Assembly: GCA_900548695.1 (NCBI GenBank)
Contig: URLC01000002.1
Coordinates: 186,001-250,000 of the forward strand
Direction: 5' to 3'
Source of the DNA: an uncultured Mycoplasmatota bacterium
GTDB taxonomy: Bacteria > Bacillota_I > Bacilli_A > RF39 > UBA660
Length of the DNA: 64,000 nt
In this document: piece by piece, positions 8,613 through 17,638 of the stretch
Numbering within the stretch: position 1 is the first letter of the stretch
Layout: every line of letters begins with the position of its first letter
The notes under the pieces: model-generated
What the model was told of the DNA's origin: nothing
Database searches by the model: none
What the model saw: only the letters and a program-made list of their open reading frames with translations
Position numbers and translations under genes: made by a program

Positions 8613-9176
8613 ATGTACGATTATATCAAAGGAAAAATTGCGGAATTAAAGAATAATGCAATTGTTGTAGATAATGGTGGGATAGGTTATTTGATCTATG
8701 TTCCTAATCCTTATTCGTTTGAAATTGGAAGGGAATATCAAGTTTTTGTTTATCAACAAATTAAAGAGGATGAACATGCCTTATTTGGCTTTAAAACTAG
8801 AGAAGAGAAAGACTTATTTTTGAAATTAATTAGTGTTAAAGGAGTAGGTTGTCGTATGGCACTACCTATATTGGCAGTTGGTTCTATTCCTGGAATTATG
8901 GATGCTATTGAAAGAGAAAATATTTTGTATTTGAAAAAATTTCCTAAAATTGGGGAAAAGTTAGCTAAACAAATTGTTTTAGATTTAAAAGGAAAATTAG
9001 AGTTTATTGGAACAGGTATTACAGATGATGTTGTTGAGACTCAAGAGGAATTACAGGAAGCATTATTAGCATTAGGATATAAAGACAAAGAAATCAAAAA
9101 AGTTATTTCGGCAGTGGATAGTAGTAAGAAGCTTGAAGAGCAAATTAAAGATGCTTTGAAGTTATTATTGCGATAA
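8613..9176 (+). CDS. ruvA: Holliday junction branch-migration protein RuvA
   Basis: RuvA binds four-way junctions and loads the RuvB motor. It has 187 residues. The start at 8613 (MYDYIKGKI) is preferred because GGGAG lies 9 bases upstream, while the in-frame TTG at 8604 touches that site. The OB-fold domain comes first, then two helix-hairpin-helix motifs (VKGVGCRMALPI and FPKIGEKLAKQIV) and a C-terminal UBA-like domain (EEALLALGYKDKEI type) that binds RuvB. ruvB follows after about 150 bases. ruvC is not in the window. Confidence 0.95.
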   Translation: MYDYIKGKIAELKNNAIVVDNGGIGYLIYVPNPYSFEIGREYQVFVYQQIKEDEHALFGFKTREEKDLFLKLISVKGVGCRMALPILAVGSIPGIMDAIERENILYLKKFPKIGEKLAKQIVLDLKGKLEFIGTGITDDVVETQEELQEALLALGYKDKEIKKVISAVDSSKKLEEQIKDALKLLLR

Positions 9177-9204
9177 AGAAATTATATTTTTCAGTGAATA
9201 GAGT

Positions 9205-9240
9205 TCTAACTATTAGTTATTAGTTAGAAGATTTTTATCG
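9205..9240 (+). promoter_or_regulatory. Hairpin between ruvA and ruvB
   Basis: TTCTAACTA and TAGTTAGAA form a hairpin followed by GATTTTTATC. It could be a weak terminator or attenuator between the two genes; the T tract is interrupted. Confidence 0.4.
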
Positions 9241-9325
9241 CTATAGGATATTTGATTAGTGATAGAAAAAAGATTTTTTAAAGATATTTTAGTGAAAATA
9301 TAAGTTAAGAAAGGTGGTAATTATC

Positions 9326-10324
9326 GTGCAAGATGAAAGTGTTATTACGACGTACCATTTAGAAGATGATCAGATTATGGATAATACCATACGACCTGAG
9401 AGTATTAATGAATATATTGGTCAAGAGGATGTGAAAGAAAATATCAGGGTGTTTGTGGAAGCTGCTAAGCTTAGGCATGAACCGTTAGATCATGTCTTAC
9501 TATATGGACCTCCTGGTCTTGGTAAAACCACTCTTGCTTTTATTATTGCTCATGAAATGGGTACGAATATCAAAACGGCTAGTGGTCCTAGTATTGAAAA
9601 GTCAGGGGATTTAGCTGCAATTTTATCGTCATTGGAACCAGGTGATGTTTTATTTGTTGATGAAATTCATCGTATGCCTAGATATATTGAAGAAATTTTA
9701 TATCCGGCAATGGAAGACTTTTCTTTAGATATCATTGTTGGTAGTGAAGGTAATAGTCGTAATATAAAAATAGACTTACCACCATTTACATTGGTTGGAG
9801 CAACTACTCGTGCTGGTGATTTATCTGCACCACTTCGTGATAGATTTGGAATTACTTCTAAATTGCAATTTTATACAGTAGAAGAACTTACTGATATTAT
9901 TAAACGAACAGCTAGAGTTTTAGGGGTAATTATAGAGGATAAGGCAGCAGTTGAACTTGCTAAAAGAAGTAGGGGTACACCACGTATTGCCAATAGGTTG
10001 TTTAAACGCGTTAGGGATTTTGCTTTGGTAGATGGTGATGGTGCAGTTGATTTAGCAATTACAGAAAAAGCCTTAGAAAGATTAAAAGTTGATAAGATGG
10101 GGCTTGACCATACCGATCATGAATTGTTATTAGCAATTATTGAAAGATTTAATGGTGGACCTGTAGGAGTGGAAGCGCTTAGTAGTTCTATAGGGGAAGA
10201 AGTAACTACTATTGAAGATGTTTATGAGCCTTATTTATTGCAAACAGGGTTATTAAAAAGAACGAGTCGAGGACGTATTGCGACGGATAAAGCATATGAA
10301 ATATTAGGAATCGAAAAGAAGTAG
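9326..10324 (+). CDS. ruvB: Holliday junction branch-migration ATPase RuvB
   Basis: RuvB is the hexameric AAA+ motor of branch migration. The GTG at 9326 is chosen because AAGGTGG (9311-9317) is 8 bases upstream, giving 332 residues; an upstream GTG at 9314 lies inside that site. Walker A is GPPGLGKTT, Walker B LFVDEIHR, sensor 1 GATTRAG and the arginine-finger region LRDRFGI. The C-terminal winged-helix segment includes [11 protein letters not shown]. It follows ruvA and lies 14 bases before an unknown gene that overlaps queA, a usual ruvB-queA neighbourhood in Bacillota. Confidence 0.97.
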   Translation: MQDESVITTYHLEDDQIMDNTIRPESINEYIGQEDVKENIRVFVEAAKLRHEPLDHVLLYGPPGLGKTTLAFIIAHEMGTNIKTASGPSIEKSGDLAAILSSLEPGDVLFVDEIHRMPRYIEEILYPAMEDFSLDIIVGSEGNSRNIKIDLPPFTLVGATTRAGDLSAPLRDRFGITSKLQFYTVEELTDIIKRTARVLGVIIEDKAAVELAKRSRGTPRIANRLFKRVRDFALVDGDGAVDLAITEKALERLKVDKMGLDHTDHELLLAIIERFNGGPVGVEALSSSIGEEVTTIEDVYEPYLLQTGLLKRTSRGRIATDKAYEILGIEKK

Positions 10325-10338
10325 TGTGGTGAAGTACA

Positions 10339-10929
10339 ATGAAAGGACTATTATTTTGTGATGTACAAGATATGAAGGACGTCAAAGAGGTTATTCAAAA
10401 GAATTTTTTTATTTTAGAACATCTGCCTTTGGATGATATCATGATTCATTATGAAAATTTGGTAAATTTGCCTTTAAAACTTGAAAATCAGTTTTTAGAT
10501 TTTGTACATCATGTAGATGAGTCTTTTTCATTTTATGGATATTATGGTTTTTTTACTCAAAAGATTTCTACTATTTTGGTTGGAGCAACTTATTATCAAG
10601 AACATTATCAAAAAATTCATGATTTAAGTGTACAGGAGGTTGCTATACTGGCTAAATATTCAGTCGTTGATCCCGTATCAGATTATTCTTTAAATATTCA
10701 GAAGTTTTCTAAAGAAATTTTAAGGACTATTTCTGGAAAAACTAATGACTTTATTAGGCGAGATGAATTGATGACTTTTATTGATTTGGTTAGAGAAGAA
10801 GGTCAAAGTGAAGAGATACTTTGTCGGAAATTGAAAGAGGAGTCATTACCAGAATTGGTGAAAACCTCTTATCAGTTACAAGAAAAATTATTAGAGGAGC
10901 GTGATTTTTATGACAGTAGAAGAATTTAA
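10339..10929 (+). CDS. Conserved-looking hypothetical protein co-translated with queA
   Basis: A 196-residue soluble protein between ruvB and queA. Its 3' end overlaps the queA start by 20 bases, so translation is probably coupled. The chain has no signal peptide and no membrane segment. Aromatic and acidic residues are frequent ([20 protein letters not shown]), and the last third is helical and charged. I recognise no catalytic motif. The position could suggest a link to tRNA modification or recombination, but this is only context. Confidence 0.6.
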   Translation: MKGLLFCDVQDMKDVKEVIQKNFFILEHLPLDDIMIHYENLVNLPLKLENQFLDFVHHVDESFSFYGYYGFFTQKISTILVGATYYQEHYQKIHDLSVQEVAILAKYSVVDPVSDYSLNIQKFSKEILRTISGKTNDFIRRDELMTFIDLVREEGQSEEILCRKLKEESLPELVKTSYQLQEKLLEERDFYDSRRI

Positions 10930-11935
10930 TTATCATTTACCAGAAGAGTTAATAGCTCAGACACCATTAAAAAATAGAGATGAATCTAGGTTGATGGTTT
11001 TAGATAAAGAAACAGGAAAGATAGAACACAAACATTTTAAAGATATTATTTCTTATTTAGAACCTGGGGATACTTTAGTATTAAATGATACAAAGGTACT
11101 TCCAGCTAGGCTTTATGGTGAGAAGGAAAAAACTGGTGCTGCTATTGAAGTTTTACTTTTAAAAAATATAGAAGGTGATACTTGGGAGTGTTTGGTTAAA
11201 CCTGCTAGACGCATTAAAGAAGGAACCGTTGTTTCTTTTGGACATGGAAAGTTAAAAGCTGTTTGTGTATTTGAAGGTGATGAGGGTATTAGACACTTTA
11301 CTTTTGAATATGATGGTATCTTTTTAGAAATTTTAGAAGAATTAGGAACTATGCCACTTCCTCCTTATATTCATGAGCAATTAGAAGATCAATCACGGTA
11401 TCAAACTGTTTATGCTAAAGAAGTTGGCAGTGCAGCAGCTCCTACTGCAGGATTACATTTTACTAAGGAATTGCTTGCCGAAATTGAAAAGAAAGGTGTT
11501 AATATTGCCTATGTTACTTTACATGTTGGTCTTGGAACATTTAGACCAGTTAGTGTAGATACGATTGAAGAACATGAGATGCATAGTGAATATTACCATA
11601 TGAGTCAGGAAGTAGCAGATCTTTTAACAGAAACCAAAAAATTAGGAAGAAAAGTTATTAGTGTTGGAACAACTAGTACTAGAACACTTGAAACTATTAT
11701 GCAACTATATGGAGAGTTTAAAGAATGTAGTGGCTTTACTAATATATTTATTTATCCGGGCTATGAATTTAAGGGGATTGATGCTTTAATTACTAATTTC
11801 CATTTGCCTAAATCTACTTTAGTAATGTTGGTTTCTGCTTTGGCAGGTAAAGAAAATATTTTAAATGCCTATGAGGTAGCAGTTGAAGAAAAGTATCGTT
11901 TCTTTTCATTTGGAGATGCAATGTTTATTAAATAG
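10910..11935 (+). CDS. queA: S-adenosylmethionine:tRNA ribosyltransferase-isomerase QueA
   Basis: QueA transfers the ribosyl part of SAM to 7-aminomethyl-7-deazaguanine in tRNA to form epoxyqueuosine. It has 341 residues. The ATG at 10910 gives [19 protein letters not shown], the usual QueA start; AGAGGAGC at 10893-10900 is the ribosome site. Typical signatures are [35 protein letters not shown] and VGLGTFRPV, followed by [19 protein letters not shown] near the C-terminus. The upstream hypothetical gene overlaps it. Other queuosine genes (tgt, queG) are not in view. Confidence 0.97.
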   Translation: MTVEEFNYHLPEELIAQTPLKNRDESRLMVLDKETGKIEHKHFKDIISYLEPGDTLVLNDTKVLPARLYGEKEKTGAAIEVLLLKNIEGDTWECLVKPARRIKEGTVVSFGHGKLKAVCVFEGDEGIRHFTFEYDGIFLEILEELGTMPLPPYIHEQLEDQSRYQTVYAKEVGSAAAPTAGLHFTKELLAEIEKKGVNIAYVTLHVGLGTFRPVSVDTIEEHEMHSEYYHMSQEVADLLTETKKLGRKVISVGTTSTRTLETIMQLYGEFKECSGFTNIFIYPGYEFKGIDALITNFHLPKSTLVMLVSALAGKENILNAYEVAVEEKYRFFSFGDAMFIK

Positions 11936-11943
11936 GTGAAGTT

Positions 11944-13020
11944 ATGAAAGAAAAAATTTTGGATATTTTTTATAATAAAGTTTTACCTCAGGCTAGTTCC
12001 GGTAAAGGTGTTGAAGTTGGTGACTTTTGGTTTGATGTTAATATTATTACTGATAAAGAAAAAGAAAAACTTAGTGAATCTGTTGATGCCGTTTTACAAA
12101 TTAGAGATAAACATTCTTTTGATGAAGCTTTAGTAGATTATACTTTTTCTATGATAGAATTTTTGGGTCAAAATGAAAAATTACAAAAAAGTTATTATGT
12201 TTATTTTGATGGTAATATTGATGATATTATTGCTAGTACGACCTTAAATGTTTGGTTTAATGCTACAGAAGAAGATTTTAGAAATCCTGTAAATTTTTTG
12301 AAAACAAGGACTGCATTTTTAAAGAATTTTGATTGCATGACAGAGTTGGAAAAGCATCATGAATGTGTTGTTAGGACTGCTAAGCAAGATATTGTGTTTG
12401 ATTCTTATGTTGATGTGTGGAATCCTTCTGGAAATGAAACGCCGTATGTTTTTCGTAGTAGTGTAGCGTTTTTTAATTCAGAAGATAAATTAAAGTTACC
12501 TAATATTGCTTTTGGAATTGCTGGCAAAGATTGTTATGTTTATGCAGTACATGGTGAAAAAAGAAAAGATGATGTAAGTTCTGAGCAGAAAAAATTAAAT
12601 AGAATTTTGTATCAAGCTAATAAAGATGTAATCGATGATTATGATGATGAAAATATTAAAGATATTTCGGTATCTAGTTTGGTTGCTTTAACTTTGTTTA
12701 CTTCTTTTATAGAACAGCATGGTTGTACTTCTATTATTGTCAAAGGAAATTATCCAGTTAGAGCTGGTGCTAAAATGAGGAATAGAAGAGTTAGTGATGA
12801 TGAGTTTAATGGAATCTATTATAATTCTATTAATAAGTATTATCGTAACTTTAGAAGGCTTTCTTATCATTTTCCAGAAATTGAAATTGTTAGTTTTCCC
12901 TATGAAATAGATAATTCTATGCATTTAAGAGTTCCTGAGACACTTAATTTGGGGGATGATTTTATTCATCAGGTTTATCAAGGAAATCATATAGATAATA
13001 AATCTTTTAAAACACGATAA
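11944..13020 (+). CDS. Hypothetical protein, 358 residues
   Basis: A soluble 358-residue protein starting 8 bases after queA, with GTGAAG-type spacing and the same orientation, so it is likely in the queA transcript. No signal peptide or membrane helix is visible. A notable basic patch is VRAGAKMRNRRVSDDEF (about residue 275), which could contact nucleic acid or phosphate. Segments such as FGIAGKDCYVYAVHGEKRK and LVALTLFTSFIEQHGC read as alternating strands and helices of a folded enzyme-like protein. I cannot place it in a family. Confidence 0.6.
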   Translation: MKEKILDIFYNKVLPQASSGKGVEVGDFWFDVNIITDKEKEKLSESVDAVLQIRDKHSFDEALVDYTFSMIEFLGQNEKLQKSYYVYFDGNIDDIIASTTLNVWFNATEEDFRNPVNFLKTRTAFLKNFDCMTELEKHHECVVRTAKQDIVFDSYVDVWNPSGNETPYVFRSSVAFFNSEDKLKLPNIAFGIAGKDCYVYAVHGEKRKDDVSSEQKKLNRILYQANKDVIDDYDDENIKDISVSSLVALTLFTSFIEQHGCTSIIVKGNYPVRAGAKMRNRRVSDDEFNGIYYNSINKYYRNFRRLSYHFPEIEIVSFPYEIDNSMHLRVPETLNLGDDFIHQVYQGNHIDNKSFKTR

Positions 13021-13026
13021 AAGTAT

Positions 13027-13055
13027 TTGCAATTTTATATTTATCGTGTTATAAT
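13027..13055 (+). promoter_or_regulatory. Promoter of rplS
   Basis: TTGCAA (13027-13032), a 17-base spacer and TATAAT (13050-13055). Confidence 0.75.
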
Positions 13056-13059
13056 TGTA

Positions 13060-13130
13060 GACGTCTAAGCGATGATCCGCTGTTACTTGTTGATATGATC
13101 ATTTGTGAATATATATTTAGAGAGGAGAAC
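13060..13130 (+). promoter_or_regulatory. Structured leader of rplS (L19-leader-like)
   Basis: Roughly 75 bases separate the promoter from the L19 start, containing GATGATCCGCTG and a second GATATGATCATT segment able to fold into small hairpins. Bacillota often carry an autoregulatory L19 leader of this size. The match here is by position and the ATCCGCTG motif only. Confidence 0.4.
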
Positions 13131-13134
13131 TTAT

Positions 13135-13479
13135 ATGAACGTTATTGACAAAATTAACCAAAAACAAATTAATCCTAACATTCCTGAATTCCGTGTTGGA
13201 GATACTGTTAGAGTAGATGTTAAGATTATTGAAGGAAAAAGAGAACGTATCCAAGCTTTTGAAGGTGTTGTTGTTGCTCGTCGTGGAGGAAGTGTTTCTG
13301 AAACATTTACAGTTCGTAAGATGAGTAGTGGAGTTGGAGTTGAAAGAACTTTCCCAATGCATTCACCAAAAATTGCAGGTATTACAGTTGTACGTAAAGG
13401 TAAAGTAAGACGTGCTAAACTTACATTCCTTAGAGGTATGGTTGGCGGATACCGTATTAAAGAAAGAGGACAAAAATAA
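13135..13479 (+). CDS. rplS: Ribosomal protein L19
   Basis: L19 sits at the 30S-50S interface. The 114-residue length is normal. Diagnostic segments are [40 protein letters not shown] and the ending [12 protein letters not shown]. The ATG at 13135 follows AGAGGAG; an upstream in-frame ATG at 13105 would add residues not seen in L19. It has its own strong promoter and a compact terminator. Confidence 0.97.
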   Translation: MNVIDKINQKQINPNIPEFRVGDTVRVDVKIIEGKRERIQAFEGVVVARRGGSVSETFTVRKMSSGVGVERTFPMHSPKIAGITVVRKGKVRRAKLTFLRGMVGGYRIKERGQK

Positions 13480-13505
13480 AATAAGGCCAGGCCTTATTTT
13501 TTTGT
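13478..13505 (+). terminator. Terminator after rplS
   Basis: AATAAGG, loop CCAGG and CCTTATT (13480-13498) are followed by seven T. Confidence 0.8.
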
Positions 13506-13519
13506 TATAGGTGAAAAAA

Positions 13520-14020
13520 ATGGAAACAAAGAAGAATTATTTTAAAGAATTATTACCATATATCATTATTATTCTAGTAGTGGTTTTAATAAAATTATTT
13601 ATTGTTTCACCAATTCGAGTCAATGGTGAATCTATGGATAGTACTTTACATGATGGTGATATTATGCTTTTAGATGAAGTTAGTTACCGTTTTTCGAACA
13701 TTGATAGATTTGATATTGTTGTAGTTAAAATAAATGATGAATATTTAATTAAGAGAGTTATTGGTCTTCCAGGTGAAAAAGTAAAATATGAGGATGGTAA
13801 GCTTTATATTAATGATAGATTTGTTAAAGAACCTTTTAAACATAAAGAAACCAATAGTTTTTCAACAGTTACTTTAGGTAGTAATCAATATTTTGTTATG
13901 GGAGATAATCGTACTAATTCAACAGATAGTAGAATTTTAGGACCAATTTCTCGTGATGAGATTAAGGGTAAAGCTACTTTAACTGTTTTTCCATTTTCAA
14001 GGTTTGGAATAAAAGAGTAA
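13520..14020 (+). CDS. lepB: Signal peptidase I
   Basis: LepB cleaves signal peptides at the outer membrane face. It has 166 residues with one N-terminal membrane helix (about residues 12-32). The catalytic Ser is in NGESMDSTL and the general-base Lys in YLIKRVIGLPGE; box E is GDNRTNSTDSR. The ATG at 13520 is preferred over the GTG at 13511, which overlaps the AGGTG ribosome site. The length and single helix match the short Gram-positive (SipS-type) form. It follows rplS, the same order as in many Bacilli. Confidence 0.95.
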   Translation: METKKNYFKELLPYIIIILVVVLIKLFIVSPIRVNGESMDSTLHDGDIMLLDEVSYRFSNIDRFDIVVVKINDEYLIKRVIGLPGEKVKYEDGKLYINDRFVKEPFKHKETNSFSTVTLGSNQYFVMGDNRTNSTDSRILGPISRDEIKGKATLTVFPFSRFGIKE

Positions 14021-14055
14021 AATTATTGACTATTTGTGGCTGAAAGGGTGGTAGT

Positions 14056-14484
14056 ATGATTAATACTAAGTTGACTAGAAAAGCAATGATTATAGCGTAT
14101 GATGCACATCTAAATCAAGTTGATAAGGCTGGAGTTCCCTATATTTATCATCCTATTCATTTAGCAGAGCAAATGGATAGTGAAACTGAGTGTATTGTGG
14201 CATTATTACATGATGTTGTAGAAGATACAAAGGTTACTTTTTTGGATTTGGAAAAAGAATTTTCTAAAGAGGTTATTTTGGCTTTAAAATTATTAACTCG
14301 TGATAAAAAAATTGATTATTTTGAGTATATTGAAAATTTAAAAAATAATAACTTGGCTAGAAAAGTTAAGATAGTAGATATTAATCATAATTTGGATGAA
14401 ACAAGATTAGATGAAATTACAGAAAAGGATGTAAAAAGAAGAGAAAAGTATCAACAAGCTTTAGAAATTTTAAATGATTTATAG
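14056..14484 (+). CDS. HD-domain protein resembling a small (p)ppGpp hydrolase
   Basis: 142 residues with the metal-binding pattern of RelA/SpoT hydrolase domains: YIYHPIHLAEQM (first His), LLHDVVEDT (the HD pair and catalytic ED) and KIVDINHN (in place of KLADRLHN). There is no synthetase, TGS or ACT domain, so it corresponds to a stand-alone hydrolase of the MESH1/SAH type. A full-length Rel is encoded at 34780-36933. The likely role is (p)ppGpp or NADPH hydrolysis, inferred from the family. It lies 35 bases after lepB with a GAAAGGGTGG ribosome site. Confidence 0.7.
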   Translation: MINTKLTRKAMIIAYDAHLNQVDKAGVPYIYHPIHLAEQMDSETECIVALLHDVVEDTKVTFLDLEKEFSKEVILALKLLTRDKKIDYFEYIENLKNNNLARKVKIVDINHNLDETRLDEITEKDVKRREKYQQALEILNDL

Positions 14485-14511
14485 CAATCTTTATTGTTTT
14501 TTGTTATTAAA

Positions 14512-14540
14512 TTGACATAATAGATAATATGTGTTATAAT
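14512..14540 (+). promoter_or_regulatory. Consensus promoter of the asnA leader
   Basis: TTGACA (14512-14517), a 17-base spacer and TATAAT (14535-14540), an exact consensus promoter. Confidence 0.85.
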
Positions 14541-14546
14541 TAGCGT

Positions 14547-14842
14547 GCATTGATGAGGAAAAGTAACTTTGATGGTTATACTAGTGAGTCAGGTATAGTG
14601 GAAACTGATTATAAACTCATTGTGAAAGAACACCTCTGAGCAAACTACCGAAAAGATAGATTGTTCTTAGTAGACTAGTTCGGATGCAATCCGTTATCAT
14701 ATTGCTAGGTTTGTTTGAACTGAAAAAGAGATTACTGTTATATATTTATCGATATAAAAGATAGGTTAGTAATAAATTAAGGTGGCACCGCGGATACCCG
14801 TATTCGTCCTTATTGTAGGATGATACGGGTTTTTATTTTTAA
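14547..14842 (+). promoter_or_regulatory. T-box leader of asnA, specifier AAC (Asn)
   Basis: The T-box core TTAAGGTGGCACCGCGG is at 14777-14793. Stem I carries AGTGAGT, GGTATAGTGGAAAC and the specifier region GAAAGAACACCTC, where AAC (14629-14631) codes for Asn. The terminator is very clear: ACCCGTAT and TCCT pair with AGGA and ATACGGGT, ending in TTTTTATTTTT by 14840. An Asn specifier agrees with the asparagine synthetase gene downstream. Confidence 0.9.
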
Positions 14843-14861
14843 ATATAAGGATGTGATTTAG

Positions 14862-14897
14862 ATGATAGAAGAAAATAATAACACTAAAAAAGCATAG
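14862..14897 (+). CDS. Short Asn-rich ORF between T-box and asnA (leader peptide or gene remnant)
   Basis: An ATG 8 bases after TAAGGATGTGAT opens an 11-codon frame, MIEENNNTKKA, with three consecutive Asn codons, then TAG. The frame stays open for 32 more codons to TAA at 14994. It could be a translated leader peptide adding Asn-dependent control, or the broken start of a lost gene formerly placed behind this T-box. Nothing else is visible in 14898-15010. Confidence 0.35.
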   Translation: MIEENNNTKKA

Positions 14898-15017
14898 AAT
14901 AGATTAATAATTTCATTTTTAAATCTATTTTATGTAAAAAAATTAAATAAAATAGATATCTCCTACAAGTATCTCAGATTATTTATACGTAAATAAAAAA
15001 GAAAGAGGTAATTAAAA

Positions 15018-15986
15018 ATGAAAAAAGAATTAAGTTATTTAGAAATTATAGTGATGATTGATGAGGTTAAAAAGTGTTTTGAACATCAGTTAGAACAAAG
15101 ATTAGGGCTAATTAAAGTTGGTAGTCCATTATTTGTTAAAAGTTCATCTGGGCTACAAGATGAGTTAACCGGAGTAGAAAAAGCAGTAGATTTTACAAAA
15201 GGAAGTGAAAGTTTTGAAATTGTTCACTCTCTTGCTAAATGGAAAAGAGAAGCTTTGGGTAGATATGAATTTCCAGTTCATACAGGTTTATATACTGATA
15301 TGAAAGCGATAAGAAAAGATGAAAAAGTGGATGATATTCATTCGATGTATGTTGAACAGTGGGATTGGGAAAAAGTAATAGATGAATCTGATAGGCAACT
15401 TGAATATTTAAAAGAAACTGTTAGAGCTATTTATAAATCATTAAGACAGACTTCAGTAATAATGAAGAAAAAATATCAGTTTTTGACTATTGATTTACCT
15501 AAAACTATTTATTTTATTACTAGTCAAGAATTAGAGGATTTATATCCTGATAAAACACCTAAAGAAAGAGAAGAAATAATTACTCGAGAAAAGAGGGCAG
15601 TTTTTATTATAGGAATAGGGGATACTTTAAAGTCTGGTGTTATCCATGATTTAAGAAGTCCTGATTATGATGATTGGTCTTTAGATGGTGATTTATTAGT
15701 TTTTGATAAAGTGATAGATAAAGCTATTGAAATATCATCAATGGGAATTCGAGTAGATAAAAAAGCCTTGCTTTCACAATTGGAAAAAACCAAAAGTATG
15801 GATAAACTTAAACTACCATATCACCAAAAGATAATGGAAGATAGATTACCGTTTACTATAGGTGGTGGAATTGGTCAATCTAGGGTAGTTATGCTTATTC
15901 TAGGAAAGAGGCATATTGCGGAAGTTCAAGCATCTAGTTGGGAAGAAAAGATTTTAGGAGAGTTAAAAAAAGTTCAAGTATTATAG
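15018..15986 (+). CDS. asnA: Aspartate-ammonia ligase (asparagine synthetase A)
   Basis: AsnA makes asparagine from aspartate, ammonia and ATP; its fold is related to class II aminoacyl-tRNA synthetases. The 322 residues are close to the family's usual ~330. Signatures are QLEQRLGLIKVGSPLFV, LAKWKREALGRY, MYVEQWDWEKVI, DDWSLDGDLLVF and GGGIGQSRVVMLILGK near the C-terminus. The AGAGGT ribosome site is 9 bases upstream. It is regulated by the Asn T-box. It ends in a strong terminator and marks the left edge of the accessory island. Confidence 0.95.
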   Translation: MKKELSYLEIIVMIDEVKKCFEHQLEQRLGLIKVGSPLFVKSSSGLQDELTGVEKAVDFTKGSESFEIVHSLAKWKREALGRYEFPVHTGLYTDMKAIRKDEKVDDIHSMYVEQWDWEKVIDESDRQLEYLKETVRAIYKSLRQTSVIMKKKYQFLTIDLPKTIYFITSQELEDLYPDKTPKEREEIITREKRAVFIIGIGDTLKSGVIHDLRSPDYDDWSLDGDLLVFDKVIDKAIEISSMGIRVDKKALLSQLEKTKSMDKLKLPYHQKIMEDRLPFTIGGGIGQSRVVMLILGKRHIAEVQASSWEEKILGELKKVQVL

Positions 15987-15991
15987 TTATC

Positions 15992-16024
15992 AATAAAGTA
16001 CTAAATTTAGTGCTTTATTTTTTT
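15992..16024 (+). terminator. Terminator after asnA
   Basis: AATAAAGTACTAAA pairs with TTTAGTGCTTTATT (one G-T pair), followed by a T run. A TATGATATAAT extended -10 (16024-16034) follows for the next gene. Confidence 0.8.
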
Positions 16025-16067
16025 ATGATATAATTAAGTAGAGGCTTTTGTGGAAAGAGGGAATTAT

Positions 16068-16766
16068 ATGAAATATGAAGATTGGTTATTTGAAATTTAC
16101 TATAGTGAAGTAGATGAGAAATATATGGATAAGTTAAGAAATACGATTTTGAGTCGAATGCCAGATATACTTCAATTTTTTAAAATTAAATTTGAGAGTA
16201 AGATAGTGATTAAATTATATGATGATATAAATAGTTATAAAGAAAACTTGATGGCATCGTTTGAAAAAAATGCAATAGAAGATAGTAAAAAACATGGTAA
16301 GAAAGTAGAAGCTAGAAAGTATGAGGACTTTATGATTGCTAATACGGAAGATGGAAATCTTAATATGCAATCTTTAAGTTTAGTTAGAATGCAAGAAGAT
16401 TATAGAAATTATACCGAAGATGAATTTTGTCTTAATGCTTGTCATGAGTTTGCACATTTGTGTCAAATGCAAGTAGGGTCAGAAAATCCTGGGTGGTTTT
16501 GGGAAGTCATTGCAAGTACCATTGGAAATCCAGAATGTCAACATGAAATAAAAGAAAGTTTTACGTATAAAGATTTAAATGAAAACTTTGATAAGATTGA
16601 TGGTTATGGTGCTGCTTATACCGTTGGTAAATATTTATTTGCTAATTATTCTCAGGACTTTATATTAAATATGATTAAAGATAATGCAGTTTTTAATAAA
16701 AATATAGAGGATATAGTAGAAAAATCTCAAAGTACTAAAAATGATATGCATGGTAAATGTTATTAA
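16068..16766 (+). CDS. HExxH metallopeptidase-like protein
   Basis: 232 residues. ACHEFAHLCQ at about residues 127-136 is a zinc-binding HExxH motif, and WFWEVIAS about 20 residues later offers the glutamate expected of the gluzincin/M1-like arrangement. There is no signal peptide or membrane helix, so it should act inside the cell. The start at ATG 16068 follows AAAGAGGG; an in-frame TTG (16047) and GTG (16050) are less likely. The next gene (16819-17586) also carries an HExxH motif. The substrate is unknown, and many such solitary domains in gut Bacillota are uncharacterised. Confidence 0.6.
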   Translation: MKYEDWLFEIYYSEVDEKYMDKLRNTILSRMPDILQFFKIKFESKIVIKLYDDINSYKENLMASFEKNAIEDSKKHGKKVEARKYEDFMIANTEDGNLNMQSLSLVRMQEDYRNYTEDEFCLNACHEFAHLCQMQVGSENPGWFWEVIASTIGNPECQHEIKESFTYKDLNENFDKIDGYGAAYTVGKYLFANYSQDFILNMIKDNAVFNKNIEDIVEKSQSTKNDMHGKCY

Positions 16767-16818
16767 TGTTGAAAATTAAAAGATATTTACTATATGATGG
16801 TTAGGAGGCAGAAATAAA

Positions 16819-17586
16819 ATGAGTGTACCAAAACTGAAATTTAGGTCTATGACTTTAGATGAAAATATTGATATTATCAAATGGGCTTATTACGAAGACA
16901 ATGGTTTATTAAGTGTTCGAGATTTTACTATTCAATATTTTGAGGAGTTAGGACAATTAGATGAAAATGCACCAAAAGAAAGGGTATATCAATTGATAGA
17001 AAGGGTAGTGAAAAAAGATTATTATAAGTATGAAGAAAGAATAAAAGAGGAAGTAATTAGATATAATAATTTGTGGCAAAAATACAATGATATTTATTTT
17101 GAGGTATTATCTGATTATTTATCTATTAGTTGGCCTAGTAATTTAGAAGTTATTGAAGGAAAAGTAGGGTTAATACCTGTTTTTCCAAGATATTTAGATA
17201 GTTTTAGCTTTTCAGTTGCAACAGGAATGGATGAGTTAAAGTTAATAGAAACATGTGCACATGAAACACTACATTTTTTGTGGTTTGAAAAATGGAAAAG
17301 TATTCATCCAGAAACTCCAAGAAGAGAATATGATGCGCCATATATTGTTTGGCAGTATAGTGAAATGGTAACGGATCCAATTTTAAATAACAAACCATTT
17401 TCAGATATTTTTGAATTTAGAGAACGAGGATATAATAGTTTTTATGAAATTTATGATAATCAAACTTTGGTTATGGATAAATTAAGAAAACTTTTCGCTG
17501 AAGATATAGAAATAAATCAAAAAATAAATAATGGTTTTGATTATGTAAGAGAAATATTAGATTGCAACGAAAAGAAGGCTAAATAA
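16819..17586 (+). CDS. HExxH-type putative metallopeptidase
   Basis: 255 residues with no signal peptide. CAHETLHFLWFEKW at about residues 147-160 is a HExxH-type motif (HETLH), and YSEMVTDP some 30 residues on could supply the third ligand. The N-terminal half is helical (YQLIERVVKKDYYKYEERI) and the catalytic part lies in the second half. It follows another HExxH protein and has an AGGAGG ribosome site. Whether it cleaves protein or serves another metal-dependent role cannot be read from the sequence. Confidence 0.6.
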   Translation: MSVPKLKFRSMTLDENIDIIKWAYYEDNGLLSVRDFTIQYFEELGQLDENAPKERVYQLIERVVKKDYYKYEERIKEEVIRYNNLWQKYNDIYFEVLSDYLSISWPSNLEVIEGKVGLIPVFPRYLDSFSFSVATGMDELKLIETCAHETLHFLWFEKWKSIHPETPRREYDAPYIVWQYSEMVTDPILNNKPFSDIFEFRERGYNSFYEIYDNQTLVMDKLRKLFAEDIEINQKINNGFDYVREILDCNEKKAK

Positions 17587-17638
17587 AACTAATTCAGTTG
17601 TATATTAAGATAATAATATTTGAGATAAACTTATAAAA

